Positions 43,358-54,599 of a stretch of DNA of 64,000 nt are shown here, one piece after another. The stretch's first letter is position 1, and each line of letters starts with the position of its first letter. The notes under the pieces are model-generated. The model made no database searches. It saw nothing but the letters and a program-made list of their open reading frames with translations, and was not told the origin of the DNA. The position numbers and the translations under genes are program-made. This DNA is from Rhodeus uyekii (Eukaryota; Chordata; Actinopteri; Cypriniformes; Acheilognathidae): positions 3,563,001-3,627,000 of the forward strand of contig JAWRVZ010000056.1 in the NCBI GenBank assembly GCA_037043235.1. Direction: 5' to 3'.

Positions 43358-43766
43358 TGTCACGATCGAATGAGGGGAGGACTCAGAGATGCAGGGAAAG
43401 GATTTTTTTAATAACATAAAGGAACATAAACACACAAAAGAAAACACCCACGAGGGGGAAAACATTACTAGAAACATTAACTTAAACACGATAACGAGGA
43501 ACACAACAAACCAGATGAACAGGGAGCACAGGCACGGGAATCACAGCCATAGAACGACAACGACACCACACAGGTCAGCAAACACACCAGGATTAAATAG
43601 GGAACACATGAGGAAGGTAATGAGTAGAGACAGATGGGATCAATTAAGGGAAACGAGGGAACAAGATGGGTGGGGTTTACAATCACAAGACACAACAATG
43701 GGGCAGTGTCAGAGCTCTGTCAACCAACACACTAGAAACCCAAACTGGAGTGACAGAACCCTGACA
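43358..43766 (-). repeat. 5' LTR of the gag-only element
   Basis: On the minus strand it opens TGTCAGGGTTCTGTCAC and closes CGATCGTGACA (TG...CA), 409 bp. A TATTTAA-type TATA element lies at about 43591-43600 and ATTAAA at 43407-43412, followed by a U5 phrase 'cctgcatctctgagtcctcc'. These features match the solo LTR at 29083-29757. Plus-strand frame 43389-43796 runs antisense and is not a gene. Confidence 0.8.
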
Positions 43767-44944
43767 GTAACATATTTTTGCTATAGAATAGATTAACACT
43801 GAAGGAGGAACTTGGGTAACATCCGAATAACTGCTGAAAGTTTGACTAGGCACTTATGATTCATGCCATTAAATCCCCACCTAAAGTAATCATAAAATAA
43901 AAATAAAAGTGCATATAAATGGCAACAATAAGCACCACTGACTAGTTTTATTCCAAAAATGTACAAATCTGGTCTACCATGATATACAGTACAGCACCAT
44001 TAAACACTGATAAATGAGACTTGATCTTTGCAAGAGAGAATTAACGTCTGATAATCCAAGCATTCAGAGGCATTTAGTGGCGTCAAATAAACACAATTTT
44101 TCAGCACACTGTGTTCAATGCTATTTACTCATGCAGGCTGGCAGTTCAATGTGATTATTCCCGCTCTATTAGAAATGCATTCCTGGCATATGCTCTACGC
44201 TGCAGTTTCTGTCAATGCCAAAAGACAGTGTAGCATGACTGACATAGATAATCCAAAATGATTTCCCTTTTTCCATAATTACCAATTTCAACAGTGGTGA
44301 TAATATTTTACAGAGCTGTGGTGGTTGCGGAAGCATGTGTGTGTGTTTGTGTGTGCTGTAACGAAATGTCTTTGGGCATAAACTTTTCCCCTGTCATGCT
44401 TAGGAGGATGCTGTAATGTGATTGGCTGAGAAGAATGAGGTTCAATAGCTAGTGAATGTGGCCTTGGGCCAGGGGTGCAAAACTATGGAATTATGCATGC
44501 ATTTCTGTGATAAAGTTGCTTATGACTGAACCCAATCAACCAGAGAGAGTCAAATGAGTTTTCAGCTTCTCAGAAGGCAGCTGTTTAACATGGCCAGTCT
44601 GAGGAACAATGTAACATGGAGAATCACAATGAATACAGTATACTGAGTATATCTGATAATTAGCTACTCAAACATACATGCTTCTAAATGAACAAATTAT
44701 GAAAGTGTCAAGTACACTTTTTAAACAAGCATGAAAAACTTTTTTTCTAGATATCTTGTGATGTTCTAGAATAGATATCTTTCTCAGTCAGTGGCATAGT
44801 TAACTAAATTCTAAAAAAGCTAAAATAACTAAATAAAGAACATATAAAGAACCAAATAAATATGACAAAAGCAGAATAAAATGAAAATGCAAAAATGAAA
44901 ACCAATTCAAAATCATTTATTAATAAATGCCATAATAGTTTACA
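43767..44944. other. Intergenic DNA, no gene seen
   Basis: The block at 44100-44300 has balanced composition and may be conserved non-coding DNA. A GT-rich patch lies at 44336-44356. Nothing else recognised. Confidence 0.4.
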
Positions 44945-45093
44945 AATTTACATTTATGCATTTGGCAGACACTTTTTATCCAAAGCAACTTACATTGCAA
45001 GGAACATATTGAATTAGTTCTTGCTTTCCCTGGGATCGAACCCATGACCTTGGTGTTGTAAACACCAATGCTCTACTGATTGAGCTACAGGAA
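44945..45093 (-). mobile_element. tRNA-derived SINE of V-SINE type, minus strand
   Basis: Read on the minus strand: tRNA-like head with A box TAGCTCAATCAGTAG and B box GGTTCGATCCC (plus-strand 45032-45042), then the conserved central domain 'gtaagttgctttggataaaa' followed by 'gtctgccaaatgcataaatg'. This central block is the hallmark of vertebrate V-SINEs (DANA/Mermaid-like). A second copy in the opposite orientation lies at 50967-51126. Confidence 0.85.
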
Positions 45094-45124
45094 ATAAATA
45101 AAGTAATGTTTGGAAAAACATGAG

Positions 45125-45155
45125 TGAATTTTAATTTTTGGATGAACTATCAGTA
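45125..45155 (-). mobile_element. Possible terminus of the 'ttcacccaaaaatg' repeat
   Basis: 'ttttaatttttggatgaact' reverse-complemented resembles the terminus at 27412. Too short to be sure. Confidence 0.3.
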
Positions 45156-45478
45156 TAAGTTAACTTCCACGTGTTATGCTTGCAGATAGAATGCTCACAC
45201 ATACACACACCCTGAACTCTCACACACTTAAACTTTACTCTACGGTGAGTGTGTTAGTGTGACAGGCAGGTAAAATACCCTGCAGCCCGTACAAGCAGCC
45301 AATTAAATCCCATCGCAGACTCTCACCCATCAACGGCTCACCGGCCTCTTTCTTTTATTCTTATTTCACTTCTTCCCCCGTCGCAATCCATCTTTCCCTC
45401 TCTGCACTGAACACTCTCTATCTCCCTCCAGTCTTCCCCTTTCATAGTGTTAATTAATCCCTGATAGAGGATGGACCA

Positions 45479-45504
45479 ACACACACACAAGCACACACAC
45501 ACAC
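45479..45504. repeat. (CA)n microsatellite
   Basis: About twelve CA units with one AAG interruption. Confidence 0.8.
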
Positions 45505-45954
45505 CTGGAGAACCCAGACAGGTGCAGGGGAGGTCTGTGTATATCAAATGAGAGCGTGCTCAGATGGCAGAGCTTCATTTCAGATATGAACCGCTGAAGG
45601 CGAAGGTTTCTGTTCTGTGCTGTCAGTAACTCAAGGCAAAAGAGACCCAACTTGCATCGCCCTAAAAATGGAGTTCTGTCCTAAAACCTTAATCCTACAG
45701 AAAACCTGATGCACGTCAGCCTTATCTGTTTGAAGCATGGGACAACTTTGCAGAAAGCTCAGACCATATCTCAGCATTGACAACGTACACGATAAGACAA
45801 AGATGAAGAGAGACACTCAAAGAGAGGTTGAAGCAGCAGCAAACAGTATTCAACAAAAACAAAATCAATGTTGTCTGTAAAATAGAACAGTGTCTTTAAT
45901 CAGGAGCAGGTGGTCAAGACAGATAGGCTTACAAATAGGGATGGATGATACAGC

Positions 45955-45984
45955 AATAATAATAATAATTATTATTATTATTAT
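45955..45984. repeat. Palindromic (AAT)n/(ATT)n microsatellite
   Basis: About five AAT units followed immediately by about five ATT units, so the tract is self-complementary. Confidence 0.85.
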
Positions 45985-46007
45985 CAACATTTTATATATA
46001 TAAATTT

Positions 46008-46275
46008 GAGGTCAGTAAGGCTTAATGTTTTTGAAAGAAGTACACTTACACTACATTACACTTGTTTGATAAAAAAAAACCTGCAAAAACAGTAATATTA
46101 TGAAAAATTATAATTTAAAATAACTTTGCAATTTTAATATATTTTATAATGAAATGAAATTTACTTCTGTAATAGCAAAGCTGAATTTTCAGTCTTCAGT
46201 GTCACATAATCCATCAGAAATCAGTATAATGTACTGATTTTGTGCTTAAGAAACATGTCTTACTACACTATTAAG
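46008..46275 (+). mobile_element. Interspersed repeat, longest fragment of the 'ggggtcagtaag' family
   Basis: Starts 'tttgaggtcagtaaggct', then 'aatgtttttgaaagaagt', 'acagtaatattatgaaa', 'caaagctgaattttcag', 'tcttcagtgtcacataatcc' and 'ttgtgcttaagaaacat'. I recall these in this order from a very abundant non-autonomous DNA element of cyprinids. The 3' half is missing. Confidence 0.65.
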
Positions 46276-46325
46276 GTTGAAAGTTCAAAAGAAAAAGCCT
46301 ATATATGCATATCTTGATGGAAATT

Positions 46326-46558
46326 ATCACGGTTAGGCATTGTGTTGGTTTAGTTTTCAATCTGTTTTATTGTCTGCTTGTAATTAGTTTAGTTCATCTG
46401 CCCATCTGTCTCCTTGGTTACTGACTGTATTAGCTCTGTTCAGGTGTGTCTGGTTAATTAGTCTGGTTTGTTCCTCAGTTTTCTGTCTATTTTAGCCCTG
46501 TGTTGAGGCCTGCCTAGTTGTCGTTTGTTGTCACTTTATACGCTGGTTGTTCTTGTAT
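46326..46558 (+). mobile_element. Probable LTR fragment
   Basis: C/T-rich island starting 'tatcacggttaggcattgtg' with phrases such as 'ctccttggttactgac' and 'cctgtgttgaggcctgcc' that have the look of fish LTR U3 regions. No polyadenylation/U5 part. Boundaries uncertain. Confidence 0.35.
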
Positions 46559-47196
46559 TGAAATATCATAACATTTATTTCCATTAAGATGTGCATCAAT
46601 GTTTGGTCAAAATCTTGTTTTGACAATGCAAGTGTTAAGCACTCTGTAAAGTTTACTCCAGTCAAATTCTGGACTCAGAGGTGCCAATTCATGTGTGAAA
46701 GTGGTTCTTCATGCTCTCTCTCAACCAATCTTTCGCAATTTGAGCCTGATGAATTTTGACATTGTCATTCTGGAATATGGCCATGATGGTTATTTCCCTA
46801 TTATTCCTACATGGTTATTTAAATTAAAAGCTATGCACTCCATCAATTAGTGCTAAAAAACTGTTGTTGTAGACATAAAACATGCTAGAAAAATAATAAT
46901 CACTGCAATGATGATCCAATCATAGACTTTAAGCAGCAACTGTTTTGGAATTGTTTTGGAAATTGGGAAATGTATGTTCATAAAAATAATTCACAAATCA
47001 TTTCATGCAGCTGTTAAAGTAACATTTATAGAATAATTATGAACTTTAATGAAACAAAACTGGAACATTTTAAAAAGGAAATATTTTAATTCATTATTTT
47101 TACATTAATTCATCAAGTAGAGTGAGATTTTCACTCTTATGACTCGTGCTTTCCTCATAGGGAAACTCTCACATGTTATAAACATCTAAGTTTGAG
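46559..47196. other. Intergenic DNA, no gene seen
   Basis: AT-rich, nothing recognised. Confidence 0.4.
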
Positions 47197-47303
47197 AAAA
47201 TTACCATAATTTAATTGGTTTTTAAATGTAATTTTTCAAGCTTTCTATAGATATAATTCTAATCATGACTGAGGCACGTATACACTAAGTTTCGGTTAAT
47301 TTT
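47197..47303. repeat. Duplicated ~105-bp repeat, copy B
   Basis: Near-identical partner of 42614-42724, same orientation. It is followed by unrelated sequence ('ttgtgacgcgctccagacag') so both copies stop at the same point after 'ggttaattt', which suggests a real element boundary. Confidence 0.9.
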
Positions 47304-48649
47304 TTGTGACGCGCTCCAGACAGGAAACAGAGATGGCAGAAAGTGCATCCTGTTTGTTTCTTTTTCCTTTATTTTAAAAAAGTATAACAATTTGTTCTTA
47401 TGACCATAGGTGCCAATCCCATCCTGCATTAATTTGAACTAATAAAAAATATATATATTGCAGCTTTCAGACAAGACTTTCTTCTCGGTTCTAAATTGTC
47501 TTTGAAAGTGTTTCTATGACATTCTTTTAATGACAAATGTCGAGAGCACATTTTTTTATGGTGTAAGTGCATCCAAGTAACAATTCTCTCCACTCACACT
47601 CACAGGTGGATTTCTTTAACTCTAGCACAAAGCTGGACGCATGCTTTCAAATAAGCAATACAGTGGTTTCATGCTCTCAGTGGTCTCACTTTTATGCATG
47701 AACACACAAACTTTGTCTTGTACAGTCGTGAGTCTCTACTTATCTCCTGGATTTAATCTTGCCAGAAGCTTTCAACCACCACTTTCACAGCTGAATGATT
47801 AAATAACTTGCAATAACTTGAGGTGGAATACCTCCGGTGTGACAGGTGTTTGAAGCATGAGTCTGATTGCGACAACAAACCTATCATGTCACAACTTGTA
47901 CAACCGTGAGTAAAAAAAAAACGACACCTGTGCAATATGTCATCCTCTTTCTTATCTTCAGGAGACCATTTGCTTGAAGCAGTGTGTTCATCCATGTCAG
48001 TGTTTTTGAACACCTGATAACACGACATGCATTATGTGCTTGGGCAAGAAGCACGCATGCACACTCTTTGAGGGGGCTGTTTGTGGGCACTGCTAGTGCT
48101 TTCCTCTGACGAGGCTTCACTCTCAATTGTTTTCTCGAGTGAATCATGAAAACCACCTGCATCTCACCTTTCAGGACCTTCTACAACTGAGGTAAGCGGG
48201 AAATCACAATCATGAGGCTTGTGGGTGGAGCTTGCCGATTAATTTTTAGAAGATTGTGAATATCTCTTGTTTGCCGGCGACTGGTGAGGACAGGCTTCAG
48301 GATAAGGATGTTTTCACTCTTAATGAAGTGACCGATAACAAGTCTCTCCCTGAGCAAAGATAAGCAGGACAAGGCTGTTGAGATCGAGAATGTCTCCAAG
48401 TACTCACAGCTCGGCCTGCCCTACACAGCTACTGAATGTTATGTCTCATGTCATGGATGGATAGATTAGATCTGCTATAGGAAGCGTGAAAAGCTCAAGC
48501 TCCTCTGTAGCCACCTCAATTAACACTTTCTGTCAGGTCATTACACTTTCAGCTGACCTTTCTCCTAAATCTTTACAGTGAGGTGCAAAGATCTTGAGAA
48601 AGGTTGCATCCATTGTTCACAAACAAACTACATCGATGTGGTAGGGATG
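47304..48649. other. Intergenic DNA, no gene seen
   Basis: Overlapping minus-strand frames 47753-48399 (72-92 codons) are unrecognised. No repeat found. Confidence 0.35.
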
Positions 48650-49540
48650 CAGGAATATGGATATGCATTGATGCCTCCTGAGATCTTTCAGCACAGCAGT
48701 TGTGAGTGGTAGGCTCTTTTTTAGCCTCATTGCAGGGTGTCCTGAGCATAGGGGATTGTTAGGCAGAGGCCTCTGCTACTAGAGCTCAGCTAATGTTAAG
48801 CTGTAGACTTTCTGTTAGCCTCCTAAGCTATGGTGAGCGTTGTCAGGTCTCTTCTCGCTAGAGAGAGTCAGATGTATTGAGCTTGGCAGACAGTAGGGTA
48901 GTATGTTGGGTTGTTAGGCTCTCTTGAAGCCTCTCTGACAACTGACCTCAAAAGTGTTGATTTCCCTCCTCTCGTTACAGTGTAAGGCTCCATTTGAGCC
49001 TCCTTAAACACTGGCCCGAATATGAGCGTAGATAAGCTTCTGTGGCCTCCATTCTTTAGAAGCTCCGGGCTAGGTTCATTGCTGGTGCACCTTAGGAATG
49101 AGGACTGCTTTGACTTAGCTCAGCCAATAGGACACTCATTCCTTCAGCATGTCAGCATGTGTATTCCATTCCTCATAGCTACCCCTAGAGAACACAGCGT
49201 TCCCTGTCCCTTTTTCTCAGATTTCCCTTTCGAAAGGGAATGTCTCAGGCTATGCATGTAACCATCATTCCCTGAAAATAGTAAACGAGACGCTGCATTC
49301 CTTAGCCATGCTTTCAGTATTACTGCAGGTGTCTCCTTCAGGTAAGAAGTGGATGATGTTTTACAGAGGTGCCCTATTCAAAATCAATATGCCTGCCAAT
49401 GTCAAGTCTATAGTCGTGATTAGACTCATAATTCGGACACGTCATACTGGAGGTATTCCCCATAGCGAGTCCTAAGGGACAAATTGTCTTGTCCTCTTTT
49501 CTCAGGGAACCATGGTTACACAAGTAACTTGAGACGTTCA
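48650..49540. mobile_element. DIRS-related terminal/non-coding fragment
   Basis: A relatively GC-rich block with repeated 'gttaggctct' and 'agcctc' phrases, then the palindrome 'tttccctttcgaaagggaat' at about 49222 and 'gtctcaggctatgcatgtaa', which I associate with terminal regions of cyprinid DIRS elements. Further phrases ('tgcctgccaatgtcaagtct', 'ggtattccccatagcgagtc') belong to the same terminal region, and the last is an inverse relative of 'cgctatgggaat' at 40880. No coding domain, so possibly a non-autonomous derivative. Confidence 0.5.
49242..49535. repeat. Imperfect inverted repeat, ~39-bp arms
   Basis: The left arm 49242-49280 (with 'tgtaaccat' and 'ttccctga') pairs with the right arm 49497-49535 (reverse complement 'gtctcaagttacttgtgtaa', then 'ccatggttccctga'). 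Roughly 28-30 of 39 positions match across a ~216-bp loop. Inverted terminal sequences are a known feature of DIRS elements. Confidence 0.75.
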
Positions 49541-50820
49541 CCTTTGTTTCATGAGATAGCATTTTTCAAGTTGATTTTAGTCAGCAAGTATTTTTGGAGT
49601 TTATTACAAACTTTAAATAGGTATTGAATTTTATTTAGTGAACTGCTACTAATCATCAAATAGCATAGGCTATATTCGAGAGAGCGCATCTCGCGATAAT
49701 GGATCGAATGTGCTTTTGTTTGGTTGGTAATGTATTACAAATCTGTGCATTTCACAAGAACTTTTGTGTAAGTCATTCATCAAGCGTACTACCAAAAGAA
49801 AAAAAACAACAACATTAGATTATTCTTGAAAAAACAAACAATAGTCATCACATGAGTGGGAGAAACAACAGTGAAAGCCCATTTCTGATTTTATCGTAGT
49901 TTAAACGTACATGGCAAATTCTAAGTCTACTAACAAAAATACTGGGCTACAGGCACAGCAACATGCCAAACAAAAAGCATGTATTAAATCTACTGATTTT
50001 CATGATGTTGGTTAACTTTATATTATACACTGTAAAATAATAATTACCATATATATACACACTAATAAAACATAACAGTCAACAGACTAGTTTCTACAGA
50101 ACTGGACTGACCTCATTGCTCATAAATAAATTTATATTCTGCATTTGTGTCATTTCTGTTTGAGTGACACTACACTGAATGCATTTTGACAGACCACTGA
50201 TTCATCTGTGAATACACAGATTGCGCTGGTCATTTAAATTCACGAATAAGCAATTCATCCAAATCAAATGTGTACATAACACAGCCTCTCAAAAACTGAT
50301 TTGGATCTAACCAATATGGGCAAAATAATCTGGCTGATTCTTTCAGTGGGTCACCAGAGGAGGATTAGAGATGGTTAGAAAGTGTCTTGCTATTTTACAC
50401 CCTAATCATGTTGCGCAAACACATAAAAGCTGATTTAAAAAAAAAAAAAAAACAGGAAGCTGCCTACAATGTCAATGGGTGCCTTTAATCCAAACTAACC
50501 AACAACAAAATATCAACACAATTTATATCTATTATACAATCTAACTATCCTTGTAGGACAAGATCAAGCTGATCATTTGACAGTATGTGAATTTATTTTG
50601 GCCTCAGTTTCTATATATAAATGATTTAGTGTTTGAGTGCATTAAGTAAATATCATTATCTGAATGTGTCCAACAAACATTAACACAAAAAAGTAAACAG
50701 TTTAAATCCAAGCCTGCAATACTCTGAAACTACCATACTAAACTTAGCTTCTCCTTAGCTAACAGTATAATGGAAAAAAAACTGCTATTTTGAACAGGAA
50801 CTAATGTAATACTGTTCTTT
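49541..50820. other. Intergenic DNA, no gene seen
   Basis: AT-rich with an A run at 50437-50452. Nothing recognised. Confidence 0.4.
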
Positions 50821-50822
50821 TT

Positions 50823-51455
50823 AGAGGTTCTATTATGCTTTTTACATTTTCAACTTTCTTTAGTGTATAACATTATATATTTTTAAGCATGAAACCACAA
50901 ACTATAGTCTATATGGAGTTATTCTCTATATATTAGTAAGCACTGTTTCTGATCTCCTTGAAACCAGTAGATCGTGGCTCTTGCACCGCCAAGGTCATGG
51001 GTTCTATTCCCAAGGAAATCAATAATTGATTAGAATGTCAATGTGTACCTTGAATACAATGTAAGTCGCTTTGGATAAAAGCGTCTGCCAAATGCATAAA
51101 TGAAAATGTAAATGAAAAAAAAAAATCATTTCCGCCCAAGGTATACACAAAAAAGGAGTGAAGCCTGGTTGAGCTGCATTAGTAGTGCGTTTAAAATTAG
51201 CAATTATGGTAAGGGGAGAGACACTCAAAGTGGTTGACCAATCACATTACATTAGTACAGCCAAATAATAAGAGCATGTTACGTTTTTCAGAAGGAGGGG
51301 TTTTATAGAGACCGGAGATAAACAGTGTTACAGACAGAGTGGAGAGAGATGTGCGGCAATGTAAAATATGTGAAAAATTTAGTTATGAACACTCAAGCAT
51401 AAAAATCTATTCTTGTAGACCCCAAAACAAAATCAAGACTTAATATGTCCCCTTT
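50823..51455. mobile_element. DNA transposon remnant containing a V-SINE
   Basis: The left end 'agaggttctattatgc' and the reverse-complemented right end 'taaaggggacatattaag' are diverged inverted repeats, and the interior near the right end ('agaccccaaaacaaaatcaa') fits a dispersed cyprinid MITE I recall. The SINE at 50967-51126 lies inside, so it inserted later. Termini are too diverged to name the superfamily. Confidence 0.45.
50967..51126 (+). mobile_element. tRNA-derived SINE of V-SINE type, plus strand
   Basis: The tRNA-like head is decayed ('gtggctcttgcaccgcc'; B box 'gggttctattccc' at 50999-51011). The central domain is well preserved: 'gtaagtcgctttggataaaa' then 'gcgtctgccaaatgcataaa' (51061-51100). 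It ends in an A-rich tail (51115-51126). Compared with 44945-45093 the central domain is closer to the usual sequence while the head is more decayed. Confidence 0.85.
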
Positions 51456-51821
51456 ATCTTGGAGTAACTAAGGTTTAAATGGCATGGTGTATGAATAGCC
51501 TATGATATTTTTTTCAAAATATTATCTAAAATCATCACTGTACCTGTACAGCGCAATTGTATTATTTTAATGATGAGCAATCCATATCCATCTATACAGT
51601 CATAAATCTCAGCTATTTCTGTCATCCAACACAAAAACACACGCGTCACTCTATGTAAAGTCATGCACCCTCATAAGGTATTAATGATGGGTCGATTTTG
51701 ATGTTCATGTTCAATGATTACACAGGGAGAGATCGAAATGTTTCATTCTCCTGATGTGACAGGACCATAATTAAGCTCCAAAGATGTCAATGTCAAGCTG
51801 CTAACCACCATACTCACGCAG

Positions 51822-51859
<38 letters not shown>

Positions 51860-52321
51860 TTCTGACTCATAAAAAAGGTACAAAAGCAGTCACTGAGACA
51901 GCTCTTCTGCTTTTTCAGCTCTTCAGCTCTTCTACCCCTTGTACCTTAATTACACCTAAAGGGTGCAAAATAGTAGCTTAAAGAAACATTTGTACGTAAA
52001 GTGTATATTTGTATGTAAATGGTGTATATATTTCCTTTTCAAAAGGTATTAGTGACAGCTTGAATACAATTACACAATAATATTATCGCATAAATTTCTT
52101 GAACATATCAGAACCAAGTACAGATACAAAGAAAGCCAGCAAAATTATTTGGACACTTTAGTGCATGAATATCATTCATTTTATAATAAAACATTAAATC
52201 AAGCAGCAGGGCAAATAAATTAAGCGAAAGCTTTTCTCGAAACAATTTCCTTTTCTGATCAGATCAAATATTCTGTTACTTTAAACAACTGGTGTCAAAG
52301 TAGTTTTCACTGGATGTTAAC
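51456..52321. other. Intergenic DNA with (GA)n
   Basis: (GT)n(GA)n microsatellite at 51821-51856; otherwise AT-rich and unrecognised. Confidence 0.4.
51821..51856. repeat. (GT)n(GA)n microsatellite
   Basis: Four GT units followed by about fourteen GA units. Confidence 0.9.
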
Positions 52322-52425
52322 TGCTGTTCAAATGTTTGGGGCCAGTAAGAATTTTTATTATTATTAAAGGAATGAGTGCTTTAATTCAGAAAGGATGCAT
52401 TAAATTGATCAAAAGTGAACATTTA
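52322..52425 (-). mobile_element. Interspersed repeat fragment, other terminus
   Basis: 'gttcaaatgtttggggccag' then 'taagaatttttatt', 'gcattaaattgatcaaaagt'. It is the reverse complement of the right half seen at 19518-19643, so the orientation is opposite to 46008. Confidence 0.6.
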
Positions 52426-52555
52426 TAGCATGAGGTGAAAAAGGTTGCAAACGATATCCATTTCAAATACTGTAAATGCCATTCAGAAATGAATCCTGAA
52501 TGTATCACGTATCCTATCAAATGTATCCACTCCCTTGGAATATTGTAATGAAAAG
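52426..52555. other. Spacer
   Basis: Nothing recognised. Confidence 0.4.
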
Positions 52556-52930
52556 GTTGTTCTATTAGATTGTCCTTGTCTCCATCCCCTTGTGTGCACT
52601 ATGACCAGAGGAAGGATGCACTATGGAAGGACACAGAAAAAAATGGACTTGGGACTTGGGGCCCAAGGACTCTCTTTACTTCCTGGTTTCCCATTTGCTC
52701 TCCAAGTGTAATTTCAGTCACCGGTCTCACCATCAATCACCTCATTAGTCTTTTCTCATTCCCTTATTATCCCATGTGTATTTAAACACTGTGTTTTCCC
52801 TTAGCCCTCTATTGCCGTGTACCTGCCGTTTTGGGTCATTGACATTAACAGCTTGTTCGATTGGATTCTCCATGCCTCAATGTCCTTGTTTGCACTACAA
52901 CCCATTACATTTCCTACAGGAGTTATCCGT
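52556..52930 (+). mobile_element. Possible LTR fragment
   Basis: A pyrimidine-rich island with an LTR-like layout ('cacctcattagtcttttctc', then 'tgtgtatttaaacactgtg' as a TATA-like element, then 'cctctattgccgtgtacc'). It resembles the U3 wording of 9891-10165 only loosely. The frames 52570-52961 follow its bias and are not convincing genes. Confidence 0.3.
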
Positions 52931-53129
52931 ATTAGCTAAGAATATGATCAAAAGTTTCTGAATGCATTTCTCACATACTATATCTATTTTTCCCTATCTG
53001 TCAGTCACATTCAATGTTGTCAAAGACTGACAAATGGTACATTTGTACTTGTAGATAAGATACCATCACCATCATCCACTCCAATTATTGCTTCAGAGCT
53101 AAGTGGTTGTAAATTTCTGTAAAAGAGCA
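52931..53129. other. Spacer before DIRS copy
   Basis: Nothing recognised. Confidence 0.4.
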
Positions 53130-54240
53130 AGCAAGGGGTGATGAGTGCCTATCTAAGTGCCTTTACATCCATGCATTTCTGGATGTGGTGTTTCCTGTTC
53201 TTATATTGTGGCCAGCCATGATTACTATCTTGCATGTCTGGGCATGCCGATATGCCGTTTGTGGATGGTTCTTGCTCTAACTGAGAGCGCAAGACCATGA
53301 CCGGTGCTGTGCTTGTGTCTCTCCTTCATGAAGGAACGACTACCCTATGCTACAAAAAACCTGAGGGTTACAGTGGGAGCACAATTCTGCTGGTCCAGTG
53401 TCCACGAACCTCCCACTCCTCTAGCATGCCGTGTGCCGTCAAGCTGACGGATGATAGCGTGGATCCTTCTTTTGGAGGACCCAGTATGTCATTCAGCACT
53501 CCGGTTGAGGATCAGATGTTGATCGCTGCATCATAGAGTGTGCTATTGTCCCTTGGAGATGAAGATGAAGCCTCTGGGGTGGTTCACACTGAATCGGATT
53601 CGGAGTGGACGACTATACTTGTCCAGGTCCCGCTGTGGGCATCAGACTCCTCCACTCCCACTTCCCTCGATGGCGTGGCTGCCAAGGGTTACGTGCTCCC
53701 CAGGTGTAGCATACAATGGTGGAGCACTTGTTCCCACTAAGTGCCGCCACCTGGTGGAATCGTCCGTTTCTCCCTTCCAAGGCCTTTAAGATGACAGCAC
53801 CCCTGGCTGTTATGCCTTTCAGTAGCACTGGACAGACTTCCTTCGCCCTGCATATAATGGCCATCCTGCAAGTCCATCAGGCCAAAAGTTCAAAGGACTG
53901 CACAGAGTATTTCTGAGCCAGGGTTGGTGCAGGAACTGAGCTTAACAACTGACCTGACGACAAAGTCAGCAGTTCTCCGCAGTCAAAAAAAAAAACAGAT
54001 TGAAACCATTGAGCACATACTTCCCCAGTGTGATACAACCGCTACCAGACCAGTTCCTAGTCTGGTCAACGCTAAGGTTTTCCCAATGTGCCTTTTACAC
54101 CTGCTACAGCACGACAGAGGCCGCCCTGTCAATCCCCTGAAGTCAATCCCTCAGGCCACTGCTAAACCCTCAAATTCTCCATCTAGAAATTCTCCATTCT
54201 CGGCCCTGATACAAGAGGCACAGAGATGGAGGGAACTGCT
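53130..54240 (+). pseudogene. DIRS ORF1 (gag-like) remnant
   Basis: Successive frames preserve ORF1 landmarks: HADMPFVDGSCSN near 53240-53275, GPSMSFSTPVEDQMLIAAS at about 53480-53535, then DEDEASGVV, followed by SLDGVAAKGYVLP (about 53665-53700), LFPLSAATWWNRPFLPSKAF (53728-53790) and FALHIMAILQVHQAKSSKD (53840-53895). The tail HILPQCDT and a proline/arginine-rich C-terminus end near 54240. I recognise this set from fish DIRS1 ORF1. At least four frame changes destroy it. Confidence 0.75.
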
Positions 54241-54599
54241 CTAAACCAGGAGGTCGTAATTACACCACTCCTTCCCCGAAGGAGGACTGGGCAGAGAAAC
54301 TTTCAATAAAAATAATTTATTTCTGTGGGGCAAGTGGTACTCACTTTTTCAATAAAAAAGTAGTTTCCTCAGTCTCTGGGCTATACCGGGTGCCTATAAC
54401 GCTTGGCTTCCTCATTCACTCACTCACTCACTCTTCACAAGCTCCTGTTCAAGATGTAAAATCCAATGAACAACCTGAAGAACATGTACTTCCAAGTCTT
54501 GATTTGACCTTGACACAGAATACTTCTTCTGTTTGGTTTCAAGGGTCGGGAATACCAGTACAAGGTCTCTCCACGTCTTTACAAAAGTCGTGGATGCTG

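Larger units (their letters stand above)
42723..43766 (-). mobile_element. Truncated gag-only LTR element (5' LTR plus gag-like ORF)
   Basis: Minus strand: LTR at 43766-43358, a 17-bp leader, then an intact 205-codon ORF ending at 42723. The element breaks off at the boundary with the duplicated repeat, so 3' LTR and anything after the ORF are missing. Carp-like fish genomes contain many short LTR elements of this kind with a gag-like ORF and no pol, to my knowledge. The absence of stops in the ORF and the clean LTR argue for a fairly young copy. Confidence 0.7.
45156..46007. other. Intergenic DNA with microsatellites
   Basis: (CA)n at 45479-45504 and palindromic (AAT)n/(ATT)n at 45955-45984. 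Overlapping minus-strand frames 45338-45816 are unrecognised. Confidence 0.4.

Noticed and set aside
43389..43796. 135-codon plus-strand ORF
   Set aside because: Runs antisense through the LTR of the minus-strand element; rich in Asn/Thr/His from LTR composition.
44945..45093. A possible functional tRNA gene on the minus strand
   Set aside because: Followed by the V-SINE central domain; no mature tRNA 3' stem.
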